A stretch of 64,000 nucleotides of DNA from Pseudanabaena sp. BC1403 (GCF_002914585.1 NZ_PDDM01000028.1:1-64000); one strand, 5' to 3'; counted from the stretch's first letter, positions 19,590-29,999 are shown. The notes: a model not told the origin generated them from the sequence alone. Numbers and translations: made by a program.

Positions 19590-19688
19590 ATCTCAGTGCG
19601 TGCATAAACTGACTATCCTTCACAGAATAAGAAAATATGGCTTCGATATCTCGGTGTGTGCATAAACTGACTACTCTTCACAGAATAA
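19587..19688. repeat. Two direct 44-bp repeats, 58-bp period
   Basis: Positions 19587-19630 and 19645-19688 match at 40 of 44 bases (both start GATATCTC and end TTCACAGAATAA). The first copy begins exactly where the homology of the pseudogene remnant ends, which suggests that the repeats mark a recombination or insertion point. Confidence 0.8.
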
Positions 19689-19841
19689 AAAATTACGAGT
19701 TCTGAAATACGAATTCTGTAATTGGTCACATTAAAAATATGGAAACAAATCACAGGCATTTTTTGCCTTATTTGTTATCGGCTTTGCTTTGGCTTTTTTG
19801 ACGTTTTAGCTTAATTATTTGAAACAATAGGGACACATATC

Positions 19842-22800
19842 ATGTTGAATTCAATTTTTGCCGAGCTTGCTCCTGCTCTTGATGCTTCTACTTCAGCTTC
19901 GTTGACTGCGGCGATCGCATCTGTGTATGGTTTCTTGACAGATTTTGCGAAGCGGGAGGACTTTTTTGATAAGAGTGAGTTTGTGTTTGGCAAAACGTTG
20001 GATCGCGGTGTGTTGGGTGCTTTGCGCGACCAATGGATTGCTGGTGATTTCTCGAAGTTGCCTGATTTGAAGTTGTTATCTGCTTCGGATTTACAAGGGG
20101 CTAATGCGGCTTTTGCTAGTTCCGCTGGGGAGATCTATCTGTCTACAGGATTCTTGTCTCAATATGTGGGTGATCCACAGGTTTTGGCGGCGGTGTTGTT
20201 GGAGGAGGTTGGGCATTCTGTCGATTGGAAGGTGAATGCTGTGGATACTGTTGGGGATGAAGGAGCAATCTTTGCATCGACAGTTTTGGGTCAAAATTTA
20301 GATCTTTCTACTTTGGCTTCACTGAAGCAAGAAGATGATTCTAAGGTTTTAAACTTGGGTGGTTCTCCCATATTTGTTGAACAGTCAATTGGCACGAAAA
20401 CTTATTCAAGTGGAATCGATTTTGGCCGTTATACTTTTCAGGCTAAGACATCTGACTATATAGACAAGTTTTTTGGAAAACAGATCCAGAACTCTTATGA
20501 ATATAGCTCTGAAGACAATTTGGTTTTCAAGACAGGATATTCTGGCATTGAAAAAACTTTCTTTGACGAAGGAGGATTGAAGGCTGGAATAGATTTAAAT
20601 GGAGGATCATTTAGTGCAGGCTTTAAAGCATATGCAGGTCTAAATTTAGGAGAAATAGATTTTGATCTGCCATTACAAGCTCTTTTGACCGCGAGTGATT
20701 CTGGGAAAAAACTTCAGTTTAACTTTACAACTATTTTTGATGCAAAGCTTAATTATACTATTCCTTCAGCCTATGCAGTCCTAGATGCCGTTTTTAACTA
20801 CAATATTGGTTCGCTAACTGCATCTGCGAGTATTGCTGGAGTGGGTGTAGAACAGACTATTTTTGGAGGTTTCTCTGGAAGCTTTTTGCACAGAATGGTT
20901 AACATAAATACATTGAATAATCCTGTAATACAAGTGAATTTGTTGCCAGGACAAGTTGATTTTTTATCTCCTTCAGTTAGTGTTAATACAATTTCTCTAT
21001 TTGGAGGGTTGGCAACTTTTAAAGCAAGTGCGCTTCCTAACTTTAACTTTAGCTTACAAAACTCATCCACAGAAGACCAGTTTTCTATCAAGCTTAGCAA
21101 TCAAAGACCTCCCGATCCTGAAGATCTTCTTCCTGGTCAGCCTAATCCTGATCCATCTCTTCCAGATGAACTAGCTAGTCTTACCCTGAACTTTGATAAG
21201 CTTTTAGCAAAAATACCGCAGCTATCATTTCTTGCCCAAGATATAAAAGCTGGACCATTTGATTTTGGATACAGGCTGCTGCCGATAGAACTGATTAGTA
21301 CAGTTAGCGGGATTTATGAACTTGAGTTAGGAATTAGAAACACTGAACCCAAAATAACTGGTGGTGAATTTTTGGATGTTGCCACACCATACTCTGAGCT
21401 TGATGAATTACTTGCCAAGGATCTAGACAATGATTCCAAGATGGATGTTACATTTGAACTGAATCCAGATATTTTCTTTAAGCCCAACTTTGCATTAGAT
21501 TTAGAAACAAAGTTTAACGTAGATATTGGGAGGGTTAATGCAAAAGTAAACTTTGGTAGTACCATCTTCAGCAATCCTATACTGAAGAATATCAGTGCAA
21601 GTATTAACCTGATTGATCTGCCTGAAATCGTTATTGATGGATTGAGTCGTCGCATTGATATTCTCGACGCGTTGGGCATTCCCAAGTTGGATTTCAGCAT
21701 CCCTTTTAATGATCTGTACGCAAAATTCAACAATGGTGCATCTCCAACATTTAATAAGATTTCTGTCGAGATCCCATTTAATGCCATTTATCCAAATGTA
21801 GGAACTGCTGGAGATGATATTCTTGACTTGCCTGAATCTGCGGGTGATGAGAATCTATATGGTGAAGCTGGTAATGACATCCTTTACGGAAATTCATTCA
21901 AGAATAGAATCATGGGTGCTGAGGACAACGACACCATTTATGCTGGTGCTGGTGACGACAAGCTTTATGGTCAGCAAGGTACAGATTATCTCTATGGTGA
22001 AGATGGAAATGATCTTTTAGATGGAGGTAATGAAGATAATGCTAAGGACTATCTCTATGGCGGTGCGGGTGATGACATCTTAAGCGGCTGGGGTGGTGAT
22101 GACGATCTTCGTGGTGAGAGTGGCAATGATATACTTTGGGGCTTTACAGGACAAGACACCCTTTATGGTGGTACTGGTGATGATAAGCTCTATGGTCAGC
22201 ATGATACGGATTATCTCTATGGTGAAGATGGAAATGATCTCTTAGATGGAGGTAAGGAAGATAATGCTAAGGACTATCTCTACGGCGGTACAGGTAATGA
22301 CACTCTAAATGGTTGGGGTGGTGATGACGAACTTTATGGTGGTGATGGCAACGACCTGATCACTGGTGATGCAGGTGATGACATTGTTTCTGGCGATAAT
22401 GGCGATGACATCATTCAAGGTAATGATGGCAATGACACCATCAGTGGAGGTAACGACAACGACCTAATTTATGGTGGTGATGGCAATGACCTGATCACTG
22501 GTGATGCAGGTGATGACATTATTTCTGGCGATAATGGTGATGACAATATTCAAGGTAATGATGGCAACGACACTATTAGTGGCGGTAACGGCAATGACAT
22601 TATCTCTGGTGGAGCTGGCAACGACTTCATTACTGGTGATGTAGGTAATGACTTTATTACTGGCGATAATGGTGCTGATACTATCTATGGGGGTTTAGGT
22701 AATGATCAAATTTATGGTGGCAATGGAAATGACTTCCTTGTAGGTGATGCAGGAGATGATTTGCTCAGTGGTGGTAGAGGTGTTGACACTATCAGCTATC

Positions 22801-25800
22801 AATACTCCCCCAGTGGAGTCGTTGTTAACATTAACGAAAGCACCGACTATAGCCACGATCGCATACTGCGTTATAACCAATCAATCAACGATCAGAATCC
22901 TGACAGTTATTACATCGATCTGGAATCAGACTTTGATATCAACGCAGGTAAAGCCTACGACGGATTTGGCAATACCGACACCTTGCGAAATATCGAGAAC
23001 ATCATCGGCACTCCCTTTAATGACATTCTCATTGGCAACGAGAAGAACAACCTCATCCAAGCCTTAGCTGGTGATGACCTAATCGTTGGTGGTGCTGGTA
23101 ACGACAACCTCGATGGTGGTATTGGCATTGACACCGTTAGCTATCGCTACGATCCTGATGGCGTAACCGTTAACCTCGAAACAGGTAGAGCCACCGATGG
23201 ATGGAACGACAACGATCTTCTATTCAATATTGAGAACATTGTTGGCTCTGAATATGACGACAGCCTGACAGGTGATCTTAACGCGAACACTATTACTGGT
23301 GGCGATGGCAATGACTCCATTAATGGCGGCGGCGGTGACGACAAACTCTATGGCGAGTTTGGAAATGACACAATTATTGGTGGACTTGGCAAAGACATCA
23401 TCTATGGCAACCAAGGTACAGATACCATTTGGGGTGATTTAGAAAGCAACCCCGATGCAGGAGATGCTGACTACATCCGAGGAGGTGATGGTGATGATGA
23501 CATCCATGCAGGTGGTGGCGATGACATTGTGTTTGGTGACAGTGGCTATGGCAACGACAATATCTGGGGAGATGCTGGTAACGACATCCTTCACGGAGGT
23601 GCAGGATATGATTTCATCAGTGGCGGCACTGGCAATGACACCATCTTTGGCGAAACTGAAGACGACACTATTTATGGTGATGCTGGTATTGATACCATCC
23701 AAGGCAATGAAGGAAACGACTTCATCAGTGGCGGTGATGACAACGACATCATCCAAGGTAATGAAGGAAACGATGAGATCTATGGTGATGCGGGTTCTGA
23801 CACCATCAATGGCAATGCAGGTCGAGACTTCATCAGTGGCGGCATTGGCAACGACACCATCTTTGGGAACGAAGGCAGAGACACCATCTATGCTGATGCA
23901 GGGATTGACATCATTCAAGGTAATGAAGGACGCGACTTCATTAGTGGCGGTGATGATGGTGACTTCATTCAAGGTAATGAAGGCAACGATGAAATCTACG
24001 GCGATGCAGGTGATGACACCATCAATGGTAACGACGGCAACGACTTCATCAATGGCGGTAGCGATGCCGACATAATCTTTGGTGATGCAGGCAACGATGA
24101 AATTTATGGCGATGCAGGCACTGACAACATCCAAGGCAACGAAGGTGATGACTTCATCAGTGGCGGTAATGACAACGATCGCATTTCTGGTGGCGATGGC
24201 AACGATTACATCACAGGTGATACGGGTGATGATGTAATCGCAGGTGACGCAGGTGATGATGAGATTTACGGCAACTCTGGACTCGACATTATCAGTGGCG
24301 GTGCTGGTAATGACTGGATTAGCAGTGGTGATGACAACGACACCATCTTTGGCAACGAAGGCAATGATGACCTTTATGGTGACAACGGCAACGACACAAT
24401 CTCAGGTGATGAAGGCAACGACTTCATCAGTGGTGGCAACGGTAACGACCTAATTTCTGGCGGTATTGGCGACGATCGGATTGTCGGTGATGCGGGTGAT
24501 GATGTAATCGCAGGTGACGCAGGTGATGACGAGATTTACGGCAACTCTGGAGATGACACCATCCTCAGTGGCACTGGTGATGACCTGATCAGTGGCGGTA
24601 GTGGCAACGACATCATCAATGGCAACGAAGGCGCTGATGAGATTTATGGCGATAGTGGCAACGACACCATCTATGGCGATGATGGCAACGACTTTATCAG
24701 TGGCGGTAATGGTAACGACCTAATTTGGGGCGGCATTGGTGATGATGTAATAGTTGGTGATGCTGGTGATGACACAATCCAAGGCGATGCTGGTGATGAT
24801 GACATCCAAGGCAATGCTGGCAAAGACATCATCAGTGGCAATGCTGGTAATGACCTCATTTCTGGTGGTGAAGATAACGACACCATTTCTGGTGGTGATG
24901 GCAATGACTTGATTTTTGGCGATGCTGGCGACGACACCATCACAGGCGATGCAGGCGATGACGAGATCTATGGCGGATCTGGCAATGACGATATCCAAGG
25001 CGGTACTGGCAATGACTGGATTAGCGGCGGTCATGGGAACGACACCATTCAAGGCAACGAAGGCGATGACAATATCTTTGGAGAAGATGGCAGCGACAAT
25101 ATCTTTGGGAATGAAGGTAACGACATCATTTCTGGCGGTGATGACAACGACACCATTTCTGGTGGTGATGATAATGACATCATTTCTGGCGATCTCGGCG
25201 ACGATAATATCTTTGGTGATGCAGGTGATGACGATCTCCAAGGCAATTCTGGTAACGACACCATCAAGGGCGGTACTGGCAATGACCTCATCGATGGCGG
25301 TTGCGGTAACGATACACTCTCTGGCAATGAAGGCGATGACATCATCTTTGGTCAAGATGGTCGTGACAATATCTTTGGCAATGAAGGTAACGACACTATT
25401 TATGGTGGAGAAGATAACGACACCATTTCTGGTGGTGATGGCAATGACATCATCGCTGGTGAGGATGGTAATGACACTATCTTTGGTGATGCAGGTGATG
25501 ACAATCTCCAAGGCAATTCAGGTAACGACACCATCAAGGGTGGTACTGGGAATGACCTAATCGATGGCGGTTGTGGCAACGACAACCTTTCTGGCAACGA
25601 AGGCGATGACACTATCTTTGGTGAAAATGGCAGCGACACCATCTTTGGGAATGAAGGTAACGACATCATTTCTGGTGGAGAAGATAACGACACCATTTCT
25701 GGTGGTGATGGCAATGACATTATCGCTGGCGATCGCGGCAACGATAATATCTTTGGTGATGCAGGTGACGACAATCTCCAAGGCAATTCAGGTAACGACA

Positions 25801-28355
25801 CGATCAAGGGTGGTACTGGGAATGACCTAATCGATGGCGGTTGTGGCAACGACAACCTTTCTGGCAACGAAGGCGATGACTCCATCTTTGGTGAAAATGG
25901 TCGCGACATTATCTTTGGTAACGAAGGTAACGACATCATTTCTGGTGGTGACGACAACGACACCATTTCTGGTGGTGATGATAATGACATCATTACTGGC
26001 GATCGCGGCGACGATAATATCTTTGGTGATGCAGGTGACGACAATCTCCAAGGCAATTCAGGTAACGACACGATCAAGGGTGGTACTGGGAATGACCTGA
26101 TCGATGGCGGTTGTGGCAACGACACCCTTTCTGGCAACGAAGGCGATGACTCCATCTTTGGTGAAAATGGTCGCGACATTATCTTTGGTAACGAAGGTAA
26201 CGACACTATCTCTGGTGGTAATGACAACGACACCCTTTCTGGCGGTGATGGTTATGACAGCATTTATGGAGACGAAGGAAATGACACCATCTTTGGTGAT
26301 GCAGGTGAAGACAATCTCCAAGGTAATTCTGGTAACGACACGATCAAGGGCGGTACTGGCGATGACCTGATCGATGGCGGTTGTGGCAATGACACCCTAT
26401 TTGGCAACGAAGGTGATGACACCATCTTTGGTGAAAATGGACATGATGAAATTGCAGGCAATGCTGGTGATGACTTTATCGCAGGCGGTAATGGTGACGA
26501 TCGCCTATCAGGTGGTGATGGCGAAGACTTCATCACAGGTGATGATGGTAATGACTTCATCGCAGGTGATGATGGCGATGATGAACTCTATGGAAGTGAG
26601 GGGCATGACACCATTTACGGTGGTAATGGCAATGACAAACTCATTGGTGGTGTTGATTGCGATCATCTTGATGGTGGAAGGGGTAGTGACATCGCCTCAT
26701 ATCACGATGCAACTTCCGCAGTTGCCGTCAGTATCCAAGATGGCTATGGTTGGTTAGGTGATGCCGATGGCGATACCCTCACCAATATTGAGAATCTCGA
26801 AGGTTCACAGTTTGATGATTTCTTGAAAGGAGATCGCTTTGATAACACCCTGATCGGCTTAGCAGGAGATGACACCCTGATTGGCTTAGCAGGAGATGAC
26901 ATTCTCATTGGTGGTGCTGGTGCTGACATTCTCAATGGAGGCAAAGGCAATGATACTGCTTCTTACCGTAATGCATCTTCCGCCGTTGCTGTGAGCCTCC
27001 AACTTAGCAGCCAAAATCCTAGCTTTATCACGCTCGGTGATGCGATCGATGACATTTTCCAAAGTATCGAAAATCTCGAAGGTTCTCAATTTAATGACAC
27101 CTTAGAAGGAGATAAATTCAACAACAATCTCATTGGTTTAGAGGGCAATGATTCTCTTGATGGATTGGCTGGAGATGACCTTCTTATTGGAGGTAATGGC
27201 GATGACCTGCTCAATGGTGGTGATGGATATGATCATCTTCACGGTGATGCGGGGAACGACTATTTAGATGGAGGTACTGGCGATGACGAGCTAAGCGGCG
27301 GGCTTGGTAATGACAATCTCTTTGGCGCGATCGGTAATGATTGTCTAACAGGTGATGATGGTAATGACTATCTCGATGGCGGTGATGGTAACGACTATCT
27401 CAATGGCAATGCTGGTAATGACATTCTCAATGGTGGTAATGATGATGACTACCTATGGGGTGATATTGGTGACGATCGCCTAGATGGTGGCTCTGGCAAC
27501 AACTCCCTTTATGGTGAAGATGGCAATGATCTTCTCATTGCAGGTGCAGGTGATGACAGTTTAGGTGGAGGTCTTGGTGATGATCAACTCTTCGCAGGTG
27601 CTGGCAACGATAGTCTATTTGGAGGACTTGGCAATGACATTCTCAATGGCGAGGATGGCAATGATTATCTCAATGGCGAAGATGGTAATGACTATCTACT
27701 AGGAGGACTTGGTGATGATCATTTAGATGGTGGTTATGGTGACGATCGCTTAGATGCTGGAGATGGAAATAATGAGCTTTATGGAGAGGATGGTAATGAC
27801 ATTCTCAATGCTGGCTCAGGTGATGACATCTTGGATGGCGGTACTGGTGATGATCAACTTCTCGCAGGTGCTGGTAATGACAATCTATTTGGTGGTGACG
27901 GTAATGATAACCTCTGGGGTTATGCAGGCAACGATCGCTTAGATGGTGGTGCAGGTAATGACAACCTCTGGGGCGGTGAAGGTAATGATTACCTGACTGG
28001 TAACGCTGGAAATGATTTGCTAGTTGGAGACCTCGGCAATGACACCCTCTTGGGTGGCAAAGGCGACGATATCCTCTACGGCGGACTTGGGAATGACATC
28101 CTTTTTGGCGGTCAAGGTCGAGATACCTTTGCTGTAGCTGTAGGTAGTGGTGCTGATATCATCAAAGACTTTGCGATCGCTCAAGATTTTCTAGGATTAA
28201 CGGCTGGGCTGGACTTTACTCAACTTACGATTCAACAAGGCATTGGCAATCAACAGAAAGATACTCTAATTAGCTTAACTAACGGCGAATTGCTGGCGAC
28301 CCTAACAGGTATCCAAGCCAATTCTCTAGGAATCTCTAACTTTAAGAGTATCTAA
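19842..28355 (+). CDS. Giant RTX calcium-binding repeat protein, type I secretion cargo
   Basis: This is a 2837-residue protein without a signal peptide. The N-terminal domain (about 1-175) is of a type that caps cyanobacterial RTX proteins. It contains LLEEVGHSVDW (Glu121, Glu122, His125, Asp128), like a metzincin/gluzincin helix in which the first His is Glu, then GDEGAIFA. Residues about 180-650 are a beta-rich region without a recognised family. Residues about 653-2760 are almost pure nonapeptide RTX repeats (GGxGxDxux), interrupted four times by IENLxGSxxxDxLxGD-type modules (around 23000, 23250, 26790 and 27080). The last 80 residues (DTFAVAVGSGADIIKDF onward) are a type I secretion tail. 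A surface-layer, adhesin or motility-linked shell role is plausible but unproven. Confidence 0.85.
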   Translation: MLNSIFAELAPALDASTSASLTAAIASVYGFLTDFAKREDFFDKSEFVFGKTLDRGVLGALRDQWIAGDFSKLPDLKLLSASDLQGANAAFASSAGEIYLSTGFLSQYVGDPQVLAAVLLEEVGHSVDWKVNAVDTVGDEGAIFASTVLGQNLDLSTLASLKQEDDSKVLNLGGSPIFVEQSIGTKTYSSGIDFGRYTFQAKTSDYIDKFFGKQIQNSYEYSSEDNLVFKTGYSGIEKTFFDEGGLKAGIDLNGGSFSAGFKAYAGLNLGEIDFDLPLQALLTASDSGKKLQFNFTTIFDAKLNYTIPSAYAVLDAVFNYNIGSLTASASIAGVGVEQTIFGGFSGSFLHRMVNINTLNNPVIQVNLLPGQVDFLSPSVSVNTISLFGGLATFKASALPNFNFSLQNSSTEDQFSIKLSNQRPPDPEDLLPGQPNPDPSLPDELASLTLNFDKLLAKIPQLSFLAQDIKAGPFDFGYRLLPIELISTVSGIYELELGIRNTEPKITGGEFLDVATPYSELDELLAKDLDNDSKMDVTFELNPDIFFKPNFALDLETKFNVDIGRVNAKVNFGSTIFSNPILKNISASINLIDLPEIVIDGLSRRIDILDALGIPKLDFSIPFNDLYAKFNNGASPTFNKISVEIPFNAIYPNVGTAGDDILDLPESAGDENLYGEAGNDILYGNSFKNRIMGAEDNDTIYAGAGDDKLYGQQGTDYLYGEDGNDLLDGGNEDNAKDYLYGGAGDDILSGWGGDDDLRGESGNDILWGFTGQDTLYGGTGDDKLYGQHDTDYLYGEDGNDLLDGGKEDNAKDYLYGGTGNDTLNGWGGDDELYGGDGNDLITGDAGDDIVSGDNGDDIIQGNDGNDTISGGNDNDLIYGGDGNDLITGDAGDDIISGDNGDDNIQGNDGNDTISGGNGNDIISGGAGNDFITGDVGNDFITGDNGADTIYGGLGNDQIYGGNGNDFLVGDAGDDLLSGGRGVDTISYQYSPSGVVVNINESTDYSHDRILRYNQSINDQNPDSYYIDLESDFDINAGKAYDGFGNTDTLRNIENIIGTPFNDILIGNEKNNLIQALAGDDLIVGGAGNDNLDGGIGIDTVSYRYDPDGVTVNLETGRATDGWNDNDLLFNIENIVGSEYDDSLTGDLNANTITGGDGNDSINGGGGDDKLYGEFGNDTIIGGLGKDIIYGNQGTDTIWGDLESNPDAGDADYIRGGDGDDDIHAGGGDDIVFGDSGYGNDNIWGDAGNDILHGGAGYDFISGGTGNDTIFGETEDDTIYGDAGIDTIQGNEGNDFISGGDDNDIIQGNEGNDEIYGDAGSDTINGNAGRDFISGGIGNDTIFGNEGRDTIYADAGIDIIQGNEGRDFISGGDDGDFIQGNEGNDEIYGDAGDDTINGNDGNDFINGGSDADIIFGDAGNDEIYGDAGTDNIQGNEGDDFISGGNDNDRISGGDGNDYITGDTGDDVIAGDAGDDEIYGNSGLDIISGGAGNDWISSGDDNDTIFGNEGNDDLYGDNGNDTISGDEGNDFISGGNGNDLISGGIGDDRIVGDAGDDVIAGDAGDDEIYGNSGDDTILSGTGDDLISGGSGNDIINGNEGADEIYGDSGNDTIYGDDGNDFISGGNGNDLIWGGIGDDVIVGDAGDDTIQGDAGDDDIQGNAGKDIISGNAGNDLISGGEDNDTISGGDGNDLIFGDAGDDTITGDAGDDEIYGGSGNDDIQGGTGNDWISGGHGNDTIQGNEGDDNIFGEDGSDNIFGNEGNDIISGGDDNDTISGGDDNDIISGDLGDDNIFGDAGDDDLQGNSGNDTIKGGTGNDLIDGGCGNDTLSGNEGDDIIFGQDGRDNIFGNEGNDTIYGGEDNDTISGGDGNDIIAGEDGNDTIFGDAGDDNLQGNSGNDTIKGGTGNDLIDGGCGNDNLSGNEGDDTIFGENGSDTIFGNEGNDIISGGEDNDTISGGDGNDIIAGDRGNDNIFGDAGDDNLQGNSGNDTIKGGTGNDLIDGGCGNDNLSGNEGDDSIFGENGRDIIFGNEGNDIISGGDDNDTISGGDDNDIITGDRGDDNIFGDAGDDNLQGNSGNDTIKGGTGNDLIDGGCGNDTLSGNEGDDSIFGENGRDIIFGNEGNDTISGGNDNDTLSGGDGYDSIYGDEGNDTIFGDAGEDNLQGNSGNDTIKGGTGDDLIDGGCGNDTLFGNEGDDTIFGENGHDEIAGNAGDDFIAGGNGDDRLSGGDGEDFITGDDGNDFIAGDDGDDELYGSEGHDTIYGGNGNDKLIGGVDCDHLDGGRGSDIASYHDATSAVAVSIQDGYGWLGDADGDTLTNIENLEGSQFDDFLKGDRFDNTLIGLAGDDTLIGLAGDDILIGGAGADILNGGKGNDTASYRNASSAVAVSLQLSSQNPSFITLGDAIDDIFQSIENLEGSQFNDTLEGDKFNNNLIGLEGNDSLDGLAGDDLLIGGNGDDLLNGGDGYDHLHGDAGNDYLDGGTGDDELSGGLGNDNLFGAIGNDCLTGDDGNDYLDGGDGNDYLNGNAGNDILNGGNDDDYLWGDIGDDRLDGGSGNNSLYGEDGNDLLIAGAGDDSLGGGLGDDQLFAGAGNDSLFGGLGNDILNGEDGNDYLNGEDGNDYLLGGLGDDHLDGGYGDDRLDAGDGNNELYGEDGNDILNAGSGDDILDGGTGDDQLLAGAGNDNLFGGDGNDNLWGYAGNDRLDGGAGNDNLWGGEGNDYLTGNAGNDLLVGDLGNDTLLGGKGDDILYGGLGNDILFGGQGRDTFAVAVGSGADIIKDFAIAQDFLGLTAGLDFTQLTIQQGIGNQQKDTLISLTNGELLATLTGIQANSLGISNFKSI
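25032..26400 (+). repeat. Higher-order 270-bp tandem repeat inside the RTX gene, one Cys per unit
   Basis: Within the nonapeptide array the sequence IDGGCGND recurs with Cys codons at 25302, 25572, 25842, 26112 and 26382, exactly 270 bases (90 residues, ten nonapeptides) apart. The corresponding residues are 1821, 1911, 2001, 2091 and 2181. Flanking blocks (DAGDDNLQGNSGNDTIKGG, then SGNEGDD-IFGENG) repeat almost unchanged. This shows recent amplification by unequal crossing-over or slippage. Outer limits are approximate because the flanking units are degenerate. Confidence 0.85.
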
Positions 28356-28388
28356 GGCAAAATCAGTTCGTGACAAATTGACCTTTTT

Positions 28389-28427
28389 AAACAGTAAAAA
28401 CCTTGTATTACAAGGCTTTTACTGTTT
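28389..28427. terminator. Bidirectional terminator between the RTX gene and hlyD
   Basis: A 17-bp stem (28389-28405 with 28411-28427, one mismatch) based on ACAGTAAAA-CCTTG is followed by T-rich sequence. It lies between the convergent stops at 28355 and 28452. Confidence 0.8.
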
Positions 28428-28451
28428 AATTTTTTGTTTTTTTGAGTGTAA

Positions 28452-29999
28452 TTAACGGACAAATTTAAGTTTTTCGGTATTTGAGACAAGGAAATCTGTA
28501 AATAAACTCATAATTGTGCGATCGCGAATTTTGATATTTGCCGTTAGTGACATTCCCGACTGCAAATTAATTCTGCGTCCATTAGTCTCTAGGAATTGTT
28601 TCTCAAGCTGCACCTTTGCAGGAAATCGATAGGTCGGATTGGTTTGGTCAGGTGGTAAAGCATCAGAACCAATCGAGATTAATTTCCCCTTCACATCACC
28701 AAACTCAGTAAAAGGGAAAGAGTCAATTCTGACATCTACAGCCATTCCTTCTTTGACAAATCCAATGTCTTGATTGCTAATAAATACTTTCACTACGAGG
28801 AGATCGTCAGGCACAATTTTTAACACTACTTCTCCAGCATTGGGGTTAGCAACATAGCCAAGCCCTGCTTTCAGTTCAAATACTGTACCTGATGCAGGGG
28901 CAAGGAGTTCTTGGTTTTTTAGTAATACTTCTGCTTGTTTAATTTGACCTTCTACTTCTGCAAGTCTCTTGGTATTGTCCACCAAGGCTTTAGTAAATTG
29001 ACTATCGATTTCAGCAATGCGTTTTGTATTGTCGGCAATTTGGCTAGTCAACTCTTTGCGGGTAATGTCAAAGGTATTATTCAGTCGGGCTTGTCCCTCC
29101 GCGATCGCAGCCTGAATCCTCATCTCCTCCCGTGCTAACTGCCGAATTTCTGACTCCGTAGCGATTACCTGTTGTTGTTGTTTGAGGTATTGAACACGGG
29201 AGATTGCTCCTTCTTTAACGGCAATTTCTAGATCATTCAGAATTTTGGTATCAATCGCCAAGGCATTTGCTCTGCTGGCGCGATTAATTCGTGTTTGATT
29301 TAATTGTTCGAGTGACTGATTAATATTCGCCTCAGCCGCTTGCGATCGCGAGCCTAGTTCTGCCCTTGACGCAATCAGCCGATCCTGTTGATCACCTGTC
29401 AGATTTGCGCCACCACCATTGACTTGCATTCGATATAGTTGCATTTCCGTCATTAATGCTTCACGATTTCGAGCTAGGGCAAAAAATTCCACAGGGACAA
29501 CACTCACTTTTGCTCCATCAATTTCTGCGGCTTTGCCATTGATAACTTCTCGATAAAACTGGCTTTCCTGCTGGAGATTTTTGCGGAGTTTTTGCAAGGA
29601 TTCAAGCTGAGACTTCGCTACAGTTGCATCAATCCGCAATAATACTTCGCCTTCCTTGACTTTCTGTCCATCTTTGATTAATACCTCCTTAAGTAGACCA
29701 TTAGCAGGAATACGCACTTCCTTAACTGCTCCCTGTGGTTCGAGTTTGCCCTGAGCAGGAATTGATTCTTCGATTTTCGCTACTGAAGCCCAAATAATTG
29801 CCACCGATACCGAGCCAACTAATGTCCATAAAATCGCAGGAATCCATTTAGGTGACTGGCTCAAGGCTAAGGGTTGATCGAAATTGCTTTTTTTTGCGAT
29901 CGCCGTCGCAGGTTGCTCCAGACCATCATTAGAGACTAAATCTTCGGGATTGATCTTTGTTAATTTTGGAGTTGGTTGATTGCCGTTATTATTTGTCAT
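28452..29999 (-). CDS. Type I secretion membrane-fusion protein (HlyD family)
   Basis: This periplasmic adaptor links the ABC exporter to the outer-membrane channel. It has 515 residues: a Pro/Asn-rich cytoplasmic tail, one membrane helix at about 52-72 (WIPAILWTLVGSVSVAIIWAS), a lipoyl half-motif (NGLLKEVLIKDGQKVKEGEVLL), a long coiled-coil hairpin (about 125-360, rich in Gln/Glu/Ala/Arg), the second lipoyl half (LLAPASGTVFELKAGLG) and a beta-barrel domain. It is the last gene of the minus-strand operon parvulin-ABC exporter-HlyD, 92 bp after the exporter gene with a hairpin between them. The outer-membrane TolC partner is not in the window. The two RTX cargoes lie immediately downstream in convergent orientation. 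Confidence 0.92.
   Translation of the reverse strand: MTNNNGNQPTPKLTKINPEDLVSNDGLEQPATAIAKKSNFDQPLALSQSPKWIPAILWTLVGSVSVAIIWASVAKIEESIPAQGKLEPQGAVKEVRIPANGLLKEVLIKDGQKVKEGEVLLRIDATVAKSQLESLQKLRKNLQQESQFYREVINGKAAEIDGAKVSVVPVEFFALARNREALMTEMQLYRMQVNGGGANLTGDQQDRLIASRAELGSRSQAAEANINQSLEQLNQTRINRASRANALAIDTKILNDLEIAVKEGAISRVQYLKQQQQVIATESEIRQLAREEMRIQAAIAEGQARLNNTFDITRKELTSQIADNTKRIAEIDSQFTKALVDNTKRLAEVEGQIKQAEVLLKNQELLAPASGTVFELKAGLGYVANPNAGEVVLKIVPDDLLVVKVFISNQDIGFVKEGMAVDVRIDSFPFTEFGDVKGKLISIGSDALPPDQTNPTYRFPAKVQLEKQFLETNGRRINLQSGMSLTANIKIRDRTIMSLFTDFLVSNTEKLKFVR

Larger units (their letters stand above)
19209..19841. other. Spacer between the two giant genes
   Basis: In order the region holds a terminator (19271-19309), HIP1 sites, a lone family A-type end TAGGATTGCTATA (19385-19397), the broken 5' end of an RTX paralogue (19397-19589), two direct 44-bp repeats (19587-19688), and an AT-rich promoter region for the gene at 19842. 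Confidence 0.7.

Noticed and set aside
19587..19688. The two 44-bp direct repeats as a minimal CRISPR or iteron set
   Set aside because: There are only two imperfect copies separated by 14 bases, with no further copies and no replication or cas genes nearby.
23439..26560. Several long antisense and alternate-frame open frames (up to about 277 codons) across the RTX gene
   Set aside because: They have low-complexity compositions (Ser/Pro/Leu or Ile/Val/Thr repeats) that mirror the GGxGND nonapeptide repeat in other frames. None has a ribosome site or family features. They are shadows of the repeat codon pattern.
22000..28100. Regularly spaced repeats resembling a CRISPR array
   Set aside because: The repeats are in-frame 27-base RTX units and 270-base super-units within a continuous reading frame. 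There are no unrelated spacers between identical repeats and no cas genes.
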